64,000 nucleotides of DNA from Runella rosea (lineage in GTDB: Bacteria; Bacteroidota; Bacteroidia; Cytophagales; Spirosomataceae), in contig NZ_CP030850.1 of the NCBI RefSeq assembly GCF_003325355.1, forward strand, positions 124,001 to 188,000, given 5' to 3'. Positions 1 to 10,200 of this stretch are shown piece by piece (the first letter of the stretch is position 1; the number at the start of each line of letters is the position of its first letter). Position numbers and translations under genes: made by a program. The notes beneath the pieces were generated by a model. That model was not told the DNA's origin, searched no databases, and saw only the letters and a program-made list of their open reading frames with translations.

Positions 1-282
1 AGCCCGGGTAATGCTGAGAGCGTTGCACAGCGCAAGGGTGTCTGCTACTTTGAGTTTGTTGGGGGTTACGTACAGGTCGTAAACTAACGTGTTATAAACA
101 ATCAGGTTGCCATAACGATCATATACCTGGCCCCGCATCGGTACATCGGGAATAGCCCGGATGGAGTTACTGGCGGTTTCGTACGTATTATCAAGTACTT
201 GAAGGTACAGGAGGCGTATCAGATAAATAATTCCTACCAACACAAACAATCCATACACGAAAAACTTTCTATTCTCTGACAT
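1..282 (-). CDS. mrdA: Penicillin-binding protein 2, N-terminal part (cut by window start)
   Basis: Only the first 94 codons are present; the gene runs off the left edge. The ATG is at 282. The protein has a short cytoplasmic tail, one hydrophobic membrane anchor (about residues 8-28, rich in L, V and I), then a periplasmic stretch with the motif RGQVYDRYGN, the class B penicillin-binding-protein signature (RGxIYDRNG) at the start of the dimerisation domain. Family knowledge: PBP2 is the transpeptidase of the rod (elongation) complex that crosslinks lateral-wall peptidoglycan and works with RodA. The usual upstream partners mreC/mreD are not found to the right of it, where an unrelated gluconolactonase lies. 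The catalytic SxxK region is outside the window, so the choice of PBP2 over another class B PBP rests on the N-terminus. Confidence 0.85.
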   Translation of the reverse strand, partial: MSENRKFFVYGLFVLVGIIYLIRLLYLQVLDNTYETASNSIRAIPDVPMRGQVYDRYGNLIVYNTLVYDLYVTPNKLKVADTLALCNALSITRA

Positions 283-469
283 TTACTTTAGCTGATGATT
301 AATGGTAATGCGTACTTCTTTTAAGCCTGCCTTCAACGATACCAGTTGATGAATAACTAATACAAAGTTCGCGGGTTTTAATCAATTTTCAAGCATAAAG
401 TAACGTAATTCAATAAAAAAAGGAGGAACCAGCCCCCCTTCTTTCAGAAGTATATTTTTGGGAACAGAT

Positions 470-1480
470 TTACCACCCAGCTCCTTTGATTTTGATCTTA
501 ATTCGGCATAAGTACATGTCGGCAGTGATGTACAGCGTTGAGCCATCGTCACCCCAGCCACAGTTGGCCGTTGCTTCTCCAGTGTCAATTCTGCCCAGTA
601 GTTTTCCGGCCGGAGAGAAGATTAAAACACCGCCCGGCCCAGTGCTCCACACATTGCCTTGGGCATCTACTTTTAGGCCGTCGGGTAAGCCGGGCAATCC
701 CTGTTTGACCATCGGCGTGGCGTCATAAAATACCTTTCCAGGGCCGACAGTACCGTCGGTTAACACTGGAAATGCCATGATAACTGCTTTGTTGGGGTCT
801 GATTGTGCTACATACAGAATTTTTTCATCGGGCGAAAACGCCAGCCCGTTTGGCCGCGTCATGTCTTTGGTAAGCAGCGTGACTTTGCCATCGGTACCCG
901 CTCTATATACCCCAAACCAGTCAATTTCGCGAGTGGTATCTTCGTGTTTTTTAGGTAAACCATACGGAGGGTCGGTAAAATAATAGGCCCCGCCCGAATG
1001 TTGCACCACGTCGTTGGGACTATTGAAGCGCTTGCCCTGATAATTGTCGGCAATGGTACGTTTACCGACCCCCGTGAGTGGCATGACCGAAATCCGCCGG
1101 TCGCCGTGTTCTGCCGATATTAAATGCCCTTGACGGTTGAGCGTAAGTCCGTTGCTGCCGGGTTCGTCACCGTAGGTGCCAGCCCCCGTAAAACCAGAAG
1201 GTTTTAGAAATGGGGTCAATCCTTCTTTGGCACTCCATTTAAAGACAGTGTTTTGTGGGACATCCGAAAACAATAAATAACCGCCTTCTTTGATCCATAC
1301 TGGTCCTTCGGCCCACACAAATCCCGAAGCCAAGACTTCGATTTTAGCGTCGGAGGCAATCAGGGCATCCAACTGCGGGTCTATCCGCACGACTTTGCCA
1401 AGGGTAGGAAACGAAGATTGGGCAAACAAAGCAGATTGGCAAACAAGCCACGTACACGTCAGGAGTGCGGGGAATTTCAT
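470..1480 (-). CDS. Exported SMP-30/gluconolactonase-family lactonase
   Basis: A 336-residue protein with a cleavable signal peptide (residues 1-20, ending ALFAQ), so periplasmic or secreted. It is a six-bladed beta-propeller of the SMP-30/gluconolactonase/LRE family. Metal-ligand positions are visible: Glu58 in AEGPVW, Asn156 in NSPNDV, Asn211 in RPNGLAFS and Asp267 in PDGLKVD. The family hydrolyses sugar lactones such as glucono-1,5-lactone to the aldonic acid. The PQQ-type sugar dehydrogenase at 14875 could make such lactones, but the two genes are far apart. The gene stands alone, with a hairpin separating it from the upstream lipoprotein gene. Length is typical of exported members. The exact lactone substrate cannot be told. 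Confidence 0.9.
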   Translation of the reverse strand: MKFPALLTCTWLVCQSALFAQSSFPTLGKVVRIDPQLDALIASDAKIEVLASGFVWAEGPVWIKEGGYLLFSDVPQNTVFKWSAKEGLTPFLKPSGFTGAGTYGDEPGSNGLTLNRQGHLISAEHGDRRISVMPLTGVGKRTIADNYQGKRFNSPNDVVQHSGGAYYFTDPPYGLPKKHEDTTREIDWFGVYRAGTDGKVTLLTKDMTRPNGLAFSPDEKILYVAQSDPNKAVIMAFPVLTDGTVGPGKVFYDATPMVKQGLPGLPDGLKVDAQGNVWSTGPGGVLIFSPAGKLLGRIDTGEATANCGWGDDGSTLYITADMYLCRIKIKIKGAGW

Positions 1481-1577
1481 AGGTGGAGGTTTAGCGGTTA
1501 AGTCATCTATTGTTCAAAGTTCATTTTTGATTTTTTATAATGTTCCAGCTTCCTGAATATTCTTGGATAGAAATAAC

Positions 1578-1617
1578 AAACCCGCCAACGCCCCTTGGGT
1601 TGACGGGTTTATCGTTA
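1578..1617 (-). terminator. Hairpin terminator after the lipoprotein gene
   Basis: Inverted repeat AAACCCGCCAAC / GTTGACGGGTTT (1578-1589 and 1599-1610, one mismatch). Read on the minus strand it is followed by a T-rich stretch. It sits just after the stop of the minus-strand gene ending at 1642 and before the gluconolactonase, so it probably separates the two. Confidence 0.65.
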
Positions 1618-1641
1618 AAATAGACCGGCTAAATTACACTA

Positions 1642-2427
1642 CTAAATGGTTGCTTTCAGCAAGACCGCTTTTACTTTGGTATAGTATAAAGTAGTAATTC
1701 CCTCAAATCCTGAATCAGTGCCCACCAGAAGCCACAATTCACCCTTATCGTTGGTTTTGGCCGAAAAGGCTTTTGATTGGTTGGTCCGTTTGATGATTTG
1801 GTACTTGTAAGTTTCTCCTTCAATACCCACGGTTCCTAGCACAATGGCGTTTTTGCCGCCGCTGCTTTGGTTGCCTTTGTCCCAGTTGAGGGTCCAGTGT
1901 TGGGCATTGGTGCTGTCTTTCACTTTTTGGGGTTCAATTCCTGAAGCCCCCGCTTTCAAGTAGACAGCCCCCCCTGGTGAACCGCCAATGCCTACGCCTT
2001 TTTCGGGGTATTTCGAGGCTAGTTCCACTTCAAAAGTGATGTTATACGTTTGGTTGGGAGCCAAGCCAGTCAGTTTTCGTTTCAGGTACATAAACGCGTC
2101 GTCGCTGCGGTTGTGGCTCGTGAGCATAAATCCCTTTTTGAGGGAGTCGGTAGGCAAAGCCGTGATTTTTGAACTGAACTCCATGATGGAGTCTTGTTGG
2201 GTGCTGAAGTCGGTGAGGCCCGCTTCCCAGTTCTCGTTGCCTTTGTTAAAGTCGCTGGTGTGAATAAAATTAGGTCCTACGTTGTCGTCGGTTGTGTCGC
2301 AGCTTGCCATTCCCAGCGTCAGTACGGCCCCAATTCCCCAAATCGCTTTTCTACCCGTTGATTTTGAGTGGTTTACCACTTGTTGCCACATTCCGATGGC
2401 CAACCCTTTTACTTGCATTGATTTCAT
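1642..2427 (-). CDS. Predicted lipoprotein of unknown function
   Basis: A 261-residue protein. A hydrophobic stretch (about residues 30-42, AIWGIGAVLTLGMASC) ends in a lipobox-like MASC, so it is probably lipidated at Cys43 and anchored in the envelope. The roughly 28 residues before that stretch are unusually long for a lipoprotein signal; a later start (Met13, MWQQVV) is possible. The mature part is rich in beta-strand-forming residues and resembles a carbohydrate-binding or jelly-roll fold, with long runs of T, K and G and no enzyme motif that I recognise. It lies in the same direction as the gluconolactonase but a hairpin separates them. No function is assigned. Confidence 0.7.
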   Translation of the reverse strand: MKSMQVKGLAIGMWQQVVNHSKSTGRKAIWGIGAVLTLGMASCDTTDDNVGPNFIHTSDFNKGNENWEAGLTDFSTQQDSIMEFSSKITALPTDSLKKGFMLTSHNRSDDAFMYLKRKLTGLAPNQTYNITFEVELASKYPEKGVGIGGSPGGAVYLKAGASGIEPQKVKDSTNAQHWTLNWDKGNQSSGGKNAIVLGTVGIEGETYKYQIIKRTNQSKAFSAKTNDKGELWLLVGTDSGFEGITTLYYTKVKAVLLKATI

Positions 2428-2714
2428 TGCTGTTTACTTTTTTTTAAGATGAATAATGGTGAATTCAAGGACGCGAATTCATCAAAGTGACGCGGAGGGT
2501 TGAGAGAAGGTTGGAAAATGGGTTGTGAAAAAATAGTTTTGAGGGTCGTATATTTTCGTGATAAACGGCGGAGCAACGGCCTAGTTGACTGAATTACAGC
2601 GTAAATAAGAAGCTGAAATTTTACTTAAAAAAAGAAAAAAATTGAGCTGAAATAAAGGGACAAAGTGCAGCCCAGTCCTGAGAACAATCATAAAATGCGT
2701 GTTTAAAATAAAGC
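2428..2714. other. Intergenic region with a short palindrome
   Basis: Divergent interval between the minus-strand lipoprotein gene and the plus-strand PhnA-like gene. No coding sequence was seen. It contains an inverted repeat GAATTC-N8-GAATTC (2461-2480), 33 bp upstream of the lipoprotein start, which could be an operator. The rest is AT-rich with no recognised structure. Confidence 0.4.
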
Positions 2715-2722
2715 TACCTTTG
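2715..2722 (+). promoter_or_regulatory. Bacteroidota -7 promoter element
   Basis: TACCTTTG matches the Bacteroidota -7 consensus TAnnTTTG and lies 31 bp before the start of the PhnA-like gene at 2754. No good TTG -33 box was seen at the usual spacing. Confidence 0.5.
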
Positions 2723-2753
2723 CGGTCAAAATGATAAACATTAAGACAAAAAC

Positions 2754-2963
2754 ATGGAAGTTAAAGACAGTAACGGGAATTTATTGAATGAAGGTGATTC
2801 GGTTTCCGTAATCAAAGATTTAAAAGTAAAAGGCTCTTCGAGTGTCATTAAAAGGGGGACAATTGTCCGTAAAATCCGCCTGACCGACAGCGAATCAGAA
2901 ATCGAAGGGAAAGTCGAGAAAACGGTAATGGTCTTAAAAACAGAATTTTTGAAAAAGGTATAA
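2754..2963 (+). CDS. PhnA/YjdM-like small protein
   Basis: A 69-residue protein matching the C-terminal PhnA domain: VKDSNGN, then DGDSV-type GDSVSVIKDLKVKGSS, then SVIKRGT and the ending LKTEFLKKV. Full-length PhnA/YjdM proteins carry an N-terminal zinc ribbon before this SH3-like barrel; here the ribbon is absent and the protein is the domain alone, a common short form in Bacteroidota. Despite the old name 'alkylphosphonate utilisation', family members have no proven catalytic role, and there are no other phn genes here. A good -7 promoter lies just upstream and an overlapping antisense frame is a shadow. The next gene, sufB, starts 153 bp later and probably has its own promoter. Confidence 0.85.
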   Translation: MEVKDSNGNLLNEGDSVSVIKDLKVKGSSSVIKRGTIVRKIRLTDSESEIEGKVEKTVMVLKTEFLKKV

Positions 2964-3115
2964 CTCAACATTTATGCAGTACACACCGCACATCTGGCGG
3001 AGTTCTGGCCCCATGCTTATCTTTATTTAGAATTTTTTTAAGATATTTGTACCCCGATTAGAACAGAAAGTACGCATTTGTTGTTGAATTATTGAATTAA
3101 CTGCACACATACGCG

Positions 3116-4561
3116 ATGAGCAAAGAGGTAGATATCCTGGAAGAAATTACCAACTCCGAATATAAGTATGGCTTCGTAACCGACATAGAAGCTGATGAAG
3201 CCGCGCCTGGCCTAACGGAAGATACCGTTCGGTGGATTTCGGCAAAGAAACAAGAGCCAGAATGGATGACGGAGTATCGTTTAAAAGCATTTAAGATTTG
3301 GCAAAGCATGACTGAGCCAACGTGGCCCAATGTTCATTATACGCCCGTTGATTATCAGGCAATTAAATATTATTCTGCCCCCAAGCAGAAAAAGGAGATA
3401 GGTTCGTTGGATGAAATTGACCCTGAGTTGAGACGTACTTTTGAACGTCTGGGAATTTCACTGAACGAGCAAAAACGTTTGTCGGGTGTGGCGGTGGATG
3501 CCGTTATCGATTCGATTTCCGTAGCCACTACTTTTAAGGTCGAACTCAAAAAACAAGGCATCATTTTCTGCTCTATGAGCGAAGCCATTCAGGACCATCC
3601 TGAGTTGGTTCGTAAGTACCTTGGCTCGGTTGTTCCAGCCAAAGACAACTACTTTTCAGCACTTAATGCCGCCGTTTTCTCGGATGGTTCGTTTTGTTAT
3701 ATCCCCAAAGGCGTTCGTTGCCCGATGGAACTTTCGACCTATTTCCGAATCAACGCTTCTGGAACAGGACAATTTGAACGGACGCTTATTGTAGCTGATG
3801 AAGGTTCCTACGTAAGCTATCTGGAAGGATGTACAGCTCCCATGCGCGACGAGCACCAACTGCACGCCGCCGTGGTCGAAATCATTGCCCATGAGCGTGC
3901 CGAAGTAAAATACAGCACTGTACAAAACTGGTATCCTGGCGATAAAGAAGGCCGTGGCGGAATTTATAACTTCGTAACCAAGCGGGGTATTTGTGAAGGT
4001 GCCCACTCGAAAATCTCGTGGACACAGGTTGAGACTGGCTCGGCCATTACTTGGAAATACCCTTCTGTTATCTTGAAAGGTGATAATTCTATCGGAGAGT
4101 TTTATTCGGTGGCGTTGACCAATAACATGCAGCAGGCCGATACGGGAACCAAAATGATTCACATCGGCAAAAATACCAAAAGTCGAATCGTATCAAAAGG
4201 TATCTCAGCGGGTAAAAGCCAAAACTCTTACCGTGGATTGGTTCAGGTATTTAAGCGTGCCGAAAACGCCCGTAACTTCTCGCAGTGCGATTCGTTATTG
4301 CTCGGCGATACGTGCGGAGCACATACTTTCCCATACATCGAGGTAAACAATACCACCTCAACCGTAGAGCACGAAGCGACTACCTCAAAAATCGGTGAAG
4401 ATCAGTTGTTTTACTGTAATCAACGCGGTATTCCGACCGAACAGGCCGTGGCATTGATTGTTAACGGATACGCTAAAGAGGTTTTAAATCAGCTTCCGAT
4501 GGAATTTGCAGTTGAAGCCCAAAAGTTGCTCGAAATAAGCCTCGAAGGTTCAGTAGGCTAA
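3116..4561 (+). CDS. sufB: Fe-S cluster assembly scaffold subunit SufB
   Basis: A 481-residue protein clearly of the SufB family, full length, with the typical N-terminus ([21 protein letters not shown] in part), the central [22 protein letters not shown] block, and the C-terminal beta-helix block with [15 protein letters not shown] and the [16 protein letters not shown] region. SufB is the scaffold of the cytosolic SufBC2D complex, where Fe-S clusters are built before transfer to apo-proteins. In most Bacteroidota sufB is followed at once by sufC, sufD and sufS. Here a hairpin terminator and a molybdoenzyme gene follow, so the other subunits must be encoded elsewhere. Start is the ATG at 3116, with a near-match -7 element (GATATTTG) at about 3041. 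Confidence 0.97.
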   Translation: MSKEVDILEEITNSEYKYGFVTDIEADEAAPGLTEDTVRWISAKKQEPEWMTEYRLKAFKIWQSMTEPTWPNVHYTPVDYQAIKYYSAPKQKKEIGSLDEIDPELRRTFERLGISLNEQKRLSGVAVDAVIDSISVATTFKVELKKQGIIFCSMSEAIQDHPELVRKYLGSVVPAKDNYFSALNAAVFSDGSFCYIPKGVRCPMELSTYFRINASGTGQFERTLIVADEGSYVSYLEGCTAPMRDEHQLHAAVVEIIAHERAEVKYSTVQNWYPGDKEGRGGIYNFVTKRGICEGAHSKISWTQVETGSAITWKYPSVILKGDNSIGEFYSVALTNNMQQADTGTKMIHIGKNTKSRIVSKGISAGKSQNSYRGLVQVFKRAENARNFSQCDSLLLGDTCGAHTFPYIEVNNTTSTVEHEATTSKIGEDQLFYCNQRGIPTEQAVALIVNGYAKEVLNQLPMEFAVEAQKLLEISLEGSVG

Positions 4562-4635
4562 GAGTAGCAATTTGAATATTTTGCTTTTCTAGGTAGAGCT
4601 ACGCTAAAAACATTCAGCTAAAGAATAGGTTTATG

Positions 4636-4674
4636 ATGGTGATAGGACATAGTTCTTATCACCATTTATTTTTG
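4636..4674 (+). terminator. Terminator after sufB
   Basis: Nine-base-pair stem ATGGTGATA / TATCACCAT (4636-4644 and 4657-4665) followed by TTATTTTT. It ends only a few bases before the next start codon at 4682, so the next gene is likely transcribed from a promoter overlapping this tail; TATTTTTG at 4667-4674 would fit a -7 element and imply a near-leaderless message. Confidence 0.65.
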
Positions 4675-4681
4675 GTAAAAT

Positions 4682-6982
4682 ATGAAAAAGAAAACGACCT
4701 TAAACCCTGAACTGACCCCCGAAACATTGACGGGTCTAAAAACCAGTGAACCCAAAGACGTGGCCGTTGGAATGCCCGCCGTTGTCAGTTCCATGAAACA
4801 CGTTTTTGGCGCAATGGACGTAGGAAGAGGGGTAAAAGCGTTGCTGAATCTAAACCAAAAAGAGGGATTTGACTGCCCAAGTTGTGCGTGGCCAGACCCC
4901 GATGACGAGCGCTCGTCGTTTGCGGAATACTGCGAAAACGGTGCTAAAGCGGTGGCCGAAGAAGCGACCACCAAACGACTTCTGCCCGATTTTTTTGCCA
5001 AATATTCCATTGCCGAATTGGGTACTTGGAGTGATTACGAATTGAGTCAACAGGGCCGTATTGCGCAACCCATGCACAAACCCAAAGGGGCCGACCACTA
5101 TGAGCCGATTGCTTGGGAAGATGCTTTTGCGTTGATTGCCAAACACCTTAACCAACTTCAATCCCCCAACGATGCGATATTTTATACATCGGGCCGCACG
5201 AGCAATGAAGCGGCGTTTTTGTACCAACTCTTTGTGCGGGAATACGGGACCAACAACATGCCCGATTGCTCCAATATGTGCCATGAATCGAGCGGAGTAG
5301 CCCTGATTGAAACCGTTGGGATTGGTAAAGGCTCGGTGAAACTGGAAGATTTGTACTTGGCTGACCTGATTATCATTGCGGGCCAGAATCCTGGTACAAA
5401 TCATCCCCGGATGCTGAGCGCGCTGGAAAAAGCCAAGCGAAACGGTGCTAAAATACTATCCATTAATCCATTGCACGAAACGGGCTTGGTCGCTTTCAGT
5501 AACCCTCAAACGGTGGGGGGATTGTTGGGTGCCAAGACCGACCTATCCGATGTGTTTTTGCAGGTACGCATCAATGGCGATGTGCCGCTTTTTAAAGCCC
5601 TGTTGAAATTGATGCACGAAGAAGAACAGAAAAATGGAGGCGTATTTGATTGGAAATTTATTGAAGAAAAAACGACGGGTGTTCAGGACTTGCTCGTCGA
5701 TTTAGAAAAATATACGCTCGTACAACTAGCCGATGATTGTGGATTGACCCTGAGTCAGTTGCGAGAGGCGGCGGAGTTGATTATTCGTTCAGAAAAGATT
5801 ATTGCCTGCTGGGCCATGGGCCTGACACAGCATAAAAACGCGGTTGACAATATTCGGGAGGTGGTGAATCTGCTATTGCTCAAAGGCTCGATTGGAAAGC
5901 CTGGGGCGGGCACCTGCCCAGTGCGCGGGCACAGCAATGTGCAGGGAGACCGAACAATGGGAATTTGGGAAATGCCTCCCAAGTCATTTCTGGACAGTTT
6001 GGAGAAACAGTTTGGTTTTCAGCCGCCTCGTGAGCATGGCTATAATACCGTGGAGGCAATCAAAGCCATGCACGAACGCAAAGCCTCGGTTTTCTTTGCC
6101 ATGGGTGGTAATTTTCTTTCGGCTACTCCAGATACTGTCTACACCGCGCAGGCACTAAGAAATTGCAGCCTGACGGCGCATGTTTCGACCAAATTGAATC
6201 GAAGCCATTTGGTAACGGGGGAAGAAGCCTTGATTTTACCTTGTTTGGGCCGCACCGACCAGGATATTCAGCACGGGGAAGCACAGTTTGTGAGTGTTGA
6301 AAATTCAATGGGAGTGGTACACCAATCCAAAGGAAAGTTGAAGCCGATTTCTGAATTTTTGTTGAGCGAACCAGATATAGTGCGCCGGCTGGCAAACGCT
6401 GTATTGGAATATAAATCTGTGGTTGATTGGGATAGTTATGTGGCCCATTACGATAATATTAGATCGGCCATAGAGCGTACTATTCCGGGGTTTGAAAATT
6501 ATAATGAGCGGGTACGCAAGCCTGGCGGATTTTATTTGCCAAACGGTGCTCGCGACGGAGATTTTAAAACAAACACCGGAAAAGCAGCTTTTTCGGTCAA
6601 TCAGTACGTACCTTTAAAATTGGCGGAAGAGGAATATTTGATGATGACGATCAGAAGTCATGACCAATTTAATACCACGATTTATGGTCTTGATGACCGT
6701 TATCGCGGTATATATAATGAGCGTAGAGTGGTGTTGATGAATGAACAGGATGTACACAAAAGAGGGTGGAAAGCGGGTACAAAAGTGGATTTATTTAACT
6801 ATTTTGGTGGTGTAGAGCGAACGGCACCTCAATTTATCATTGTCCTGTATTCAATTCCAGAAAGGTGTGTTGCCACTTATTTTCCCGAAACAAATATATT
6901 GGTTCCCATTGACAGCTTTGCAGATAGGAGTATGACACCCACCTCAAAAACTGTTATTATTCAAATGAAAATAACGGATTAG
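4682..6982 (+). CDS. FdhF/YdeP-family molybdopterin oxidoreductase
   Basis: A 766-residue molybdenum-bis-MGD enzyme of the YdeP branch of the formate dehydrogenase/DMSO reductase superfamily. The family mark GFDCPSCAWPDP is at the N-terminus, followed by the Mo-cofactor domains: YTSGRTSNEAA, the NMCHESSG segment with Cys200 as likely Mo ligand position, and GxGTCPVRGHSNVQGDRTMGI. The C-terminal cofactor-binding barrel includes RSHDQFNTTIYG. YdeP members lack the N-terminal [4Fe-4S] ferredoxin-type domain of true formate dehydrogenases, and no Fe-S or cytochrome subunit gene is adjacent, so the electron partner is unknown. E. coli YdeP is linked to acid resistance; the substrate is not settled. 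No signal peptide, hence cytoplasmic. Confidence 0.92.
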   Translation: MKKKTTLNPELTPETLTGLKTSEPKDVAVGMPAVVSSMKHVFGAMDVGRGVKALLNLNQKEGFDCPSCAWPDPDDERSSFAEYCENGAKAVAEEATTKRLLPDFFAKYSIAELGTWSDYELSQQGRIAQPMHKPKGADHYEPIAWEDAFALIAKHLNQLQSPNDAIFYTSGRTSNEAAFLYQLFVREYGTNNMPDCSNMCHESSGVALIETVGIGKGSVKLEDLYLADLIIIAGQNPGTNHPRMLSALEKAKRNGAKILSINPLHETGLVAFSNPQTVGGLLGAKTDLSDVFLQVRINGDVPLFKALLKLMHEEEQKNGGVFDWKFIEEKTTGVQDLLVDLEKYTLVQLADDCGLTLSQLREAAELIIRSEKIIACWAMGLTQHKNAVDNIREVVNLLLLKGSIGKPGAGTCPVRGHSNVQGDRTMGIWEMPPKSFLDSLEKQFGFQPPREHGYNTVEAIKAMHERKASVFFAMGGNFLSATPDTVYTAQALRNCSLTAHVSTKLNRSHLVTGEEALILPCLGRTDQDIQHGEAQFVSVENSMGVVHQSKGKLKPISEFLLSEPDIVRRLANAVLEYKSVVDWDSYVAHYDNIRSAIERTIPGFENYNERVRKPGGFYLPNGARDGDFKTNTGKAAFSVNQYVPLKLAEEEYLMMTIRSHDQFNTTIYGLDDRYRGIYNERRVVLMNEQDVHKRGWKAGTKVDLFNYFGGVERTAPQFIIVLYSIPERCVATYFPETNILVPIDSFADRSMTPTSKTVIIQMKITD

Positions 6983-7247
6983 TTATTTTGGCAAGGTATT
7001 TTTTTGAGAAATCTAATGTTATCAAAAACTGTGCCGGATAAGTTTAGGGATTTTTTTTGCTTTTATTCCAATCGTTATCAAACTTATCCTTTAAGGTTTT
7101 TAAAAATACTTAATAGTGCACATTATCAGTGAGTTAGAATAATAGGGCTTTTGGGGATAACAATTTCGTGGCATGTTATTAATCTTTTGCATGGTTTTTG
7201 TCCCTGAATGAGTAATTATTACCCCATTACACTAAATATTTTCCCTA

Positions 7248-10200
7248 ATGATTAAACGTTTAGCGCTCTTCTTGTGTGCATTGGTATGGGTTGTTACCTT
7301 AGGAGCCTATGCTGGACCTCGCCCCACTCTCCCCCCCAATTATTCTCAACCTAATCCACTCGTTGCTGATGATGCCAATCAAAGGTATTTATGTATAGCC
7401 CTCCTTAACACAACCGAAGGAAGTCAGTTTGGCCTGGATGTGATTCGAGAAGCGGCTAAATTGGGTACAAATGCATCAATGGTTACTGTTCGCTGGGATG
7501 TAGTGTATAAGACACCCTCAAGCGCGGCCAATTGGGCTCAGTACGATAACCAAATAAAATTAAGTAAAGAATTAGGACTTAAAGTATTTATCCGCATTCA
7601 TTTGGCACGATGCTGTAACCGACACGTGGGGTATTGGTCTGATAGTGAGACTTCTAAGGACCAGAAGGGTAATCCTTTCCCAGAGATGTTCAGTATGGCT
7701 CACGAACCGTCCGTACAAAAAGCATTAAGTTTTGTCAAAGAGGTTTCTGAGCGTTATGCTTATCTACAGAGAGAAGGGGGCATTGTTTGCGTAGCGGCTA
7801 CTACAACGCCTACGCAAGAAGCGGGGTATCATTATGAAGGCAATACAAATGCTGGCGGCTTTGGCGGAACGTCGTACTTGTCGATGTTTGACTATGCTCC
7901 TAGCATGATTACGGGGTATCGTGAATGGCTCAAACAAAGGTACAAAGATATAAAAACCATCAATGCTACGTGGCGTTCGGATTACAGTAGTATCAATGAC
8001 ATTCAGCCAGTTACGACCGATTATCCCCATGCTGAAAACAAGCGATGGAGTGATTGGTATGTGTACAGACACACTGTTTTGAAAAATTTTCTGGATGGAG
8101 TGAGCAGAACGGTCAAAAGTGTTGAAAATTCCTACAAGGTGGTCAATGATTTTGGCTCAGTTCATGATGGGTTAAGTATGCGCAGAGGTACTTTAGCATT
8201 TAAAGATTTGGCGCGCTCAACCGACGGAACTAAGATAAATGACTCTCAGTATTATTCCCATTATTTTAGCGCCGACGTATTAAGAAGCAATATGGGCGAA
8301 GGAAAATGGATTATGAATGAGGCATTTCATGAGCCTAATCTTTCTACTTATGGTTTGCAAGTGATGCTTAATGAGCACTTTGAGCGGGGGTGTAAACTGG
8401 TGAATATTGTTGCGGCCAACCTTGACGATGTCAATTTCTATTCACAAGGTATAAAATCTTTTGTTGCCAATTGGCTTAATAAGCCCCTGACCAAAATTGT
8501 TCCTGCCCAACAGATGGTCGTAAAACTTTCTGAATTGGTCAGAACAGGTGGGTATTTTCATCCTGGATACAATAGCCGTTGGGATGAGAAAAAAGCAAGT
8601 GGTCCCGTAGATGTTAAATTAATAGAAGACCTTTTGGGAGAGCCTGAAAATAACCAGGCGCCCATCGTTAAGAATCCATTACAGAATTATAACCTAGTGT
8701 CAGGTTTTGATGCATCTTATGTTATACCGCAGGATGCCTTTCAAGACCCTGACGGAACCATAGAGTTTTACGATGTAAGCGGCTTACCTACTGGATTATA
8801 CTTGGATAAGTTTACAATTAAAGGAAATACGACGGTTTTAGGCACTTTTGAGGTGAAAGTCAAAGCGACGGATATGTACGATGCTTCTACGACGACATCG
8901 TTCAAATTAACGGTGATGCCCCAAAAAACGACCCGATTAGATCTTTACAAAGCGGGGGACTTTCAAACGCGTAGCTTGATTCGCACCCTCAAAAATAATG
9001 ATACGCTCAATGTGAGTGAATACAATTTCCCAATCAACTTTTTTGCCGTACCAGATGCCTCTGCAAGAGCGGTAGTGATGAGACTGTCGGGTGCAATCAA
9101 TAAAACGCAAACCGAAACGACGGCTCCTTATGGATTGTATGGTGATAATGACGGCACAACGTTAAAAGTTGGTAATTATGAAATGGTTCTGGAGGCGTAT
9201 AATTCAACCATTATTGCAGGAGCCACGGGCATTGGTAAAGTGAGTTTTAATCTGGTCGTTATTGACAAACGTGTCAATAAGGCTCCTGTTGTTGTTACGA
9301 CGCTTGAGGAGCAACAGGCAACAGTTGGTAAAGAATTCAGTTATACGATTCCAACGGCTACCTTTGAGGATAAAGATGGAAAAATAGACCGTATCGAAAT
9401 CAAAGGTCTACCAAGTGGTTTGAAAGCCGACGGATGGAAAATAAGCGGTACGCCTACGTTGGCCGCCAACTCGACCATAACGGTCGAAGTTTTTGATAAT
9501 GAAAATGCATCTGTTAAAACACAGTTTGTGTTGAAAGTCAGCGTTATTAATCAAAAACCTACCGTAACTGCGAGCATCCCCGATCAGGCGGTGGTCCTGC
9601 AACAATTGTATGAATATACCCTTCCGACCGACTTGTTTAAGGATGCGGATGGAACGATTGTGAGTATTACGGCCAAAAATACCCCGAGTGGGGTGACCCT
9701 AATTGCGGGAAAACTCACTGGAAAACCAACTACCGCTGGTGTGTACCAAATAGTGCTTCGGGGAACCGATAACGGGGCAAGTTGGATAGAAACCAGTTTT
9801 AGATTAACAGTGAAAGAGACCTCCGCAAATTTACCGCCAGTCGTAGCCGAGGCCATTGCTAAACAATCGACGGTGATTGGACAGAATTTTAGTTTTGCAA
9901 TACCAACTAAGGCCTTTAAAGACCCTGAAGGTGGTGCTATAACCGTAGAGGCACTCAATTTACCAGCGGGTTTGAGTAATAACAAAGGGGTTATTTTCGG
10001 GATTCCAATGGTAGGAGGAGAGTATAAAGTAACAGCGCGTGGATATGATCCTCAGGGAGCGTTTGTTGATGCCCCATTTTTGCTCACAATCCGTTTAGCT
10101 AACGGTAATATCCCGCCAACGGTTGTAGCTGCTATTGAAGATCAAACCATCAAACTCGGTGAACCTTATTCATTTACTGTACCAGTGAGTACTTTCTACG

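Noticed and set aside
283-469. A C-terminal-looking frame ending in VRITINHQLK before mrdA, thought to be mreD
   Set aside because: The frame is preceded by a stop (TGA) only about 30 codons back, has no usable start and does not resemble MreD.
2741-2971. Antisense frame (76 residues) over the PhnA-like gene
   Set aside because: The plus-strand frame matches a known family; the antisense frame is a shadow with no family match.
7764-8072. Minus-strand frame inside the GH42-like gene
   Set aside because: It overlaps a long, clearly coding plus-strand gene and has low-complexity composition with no motif.
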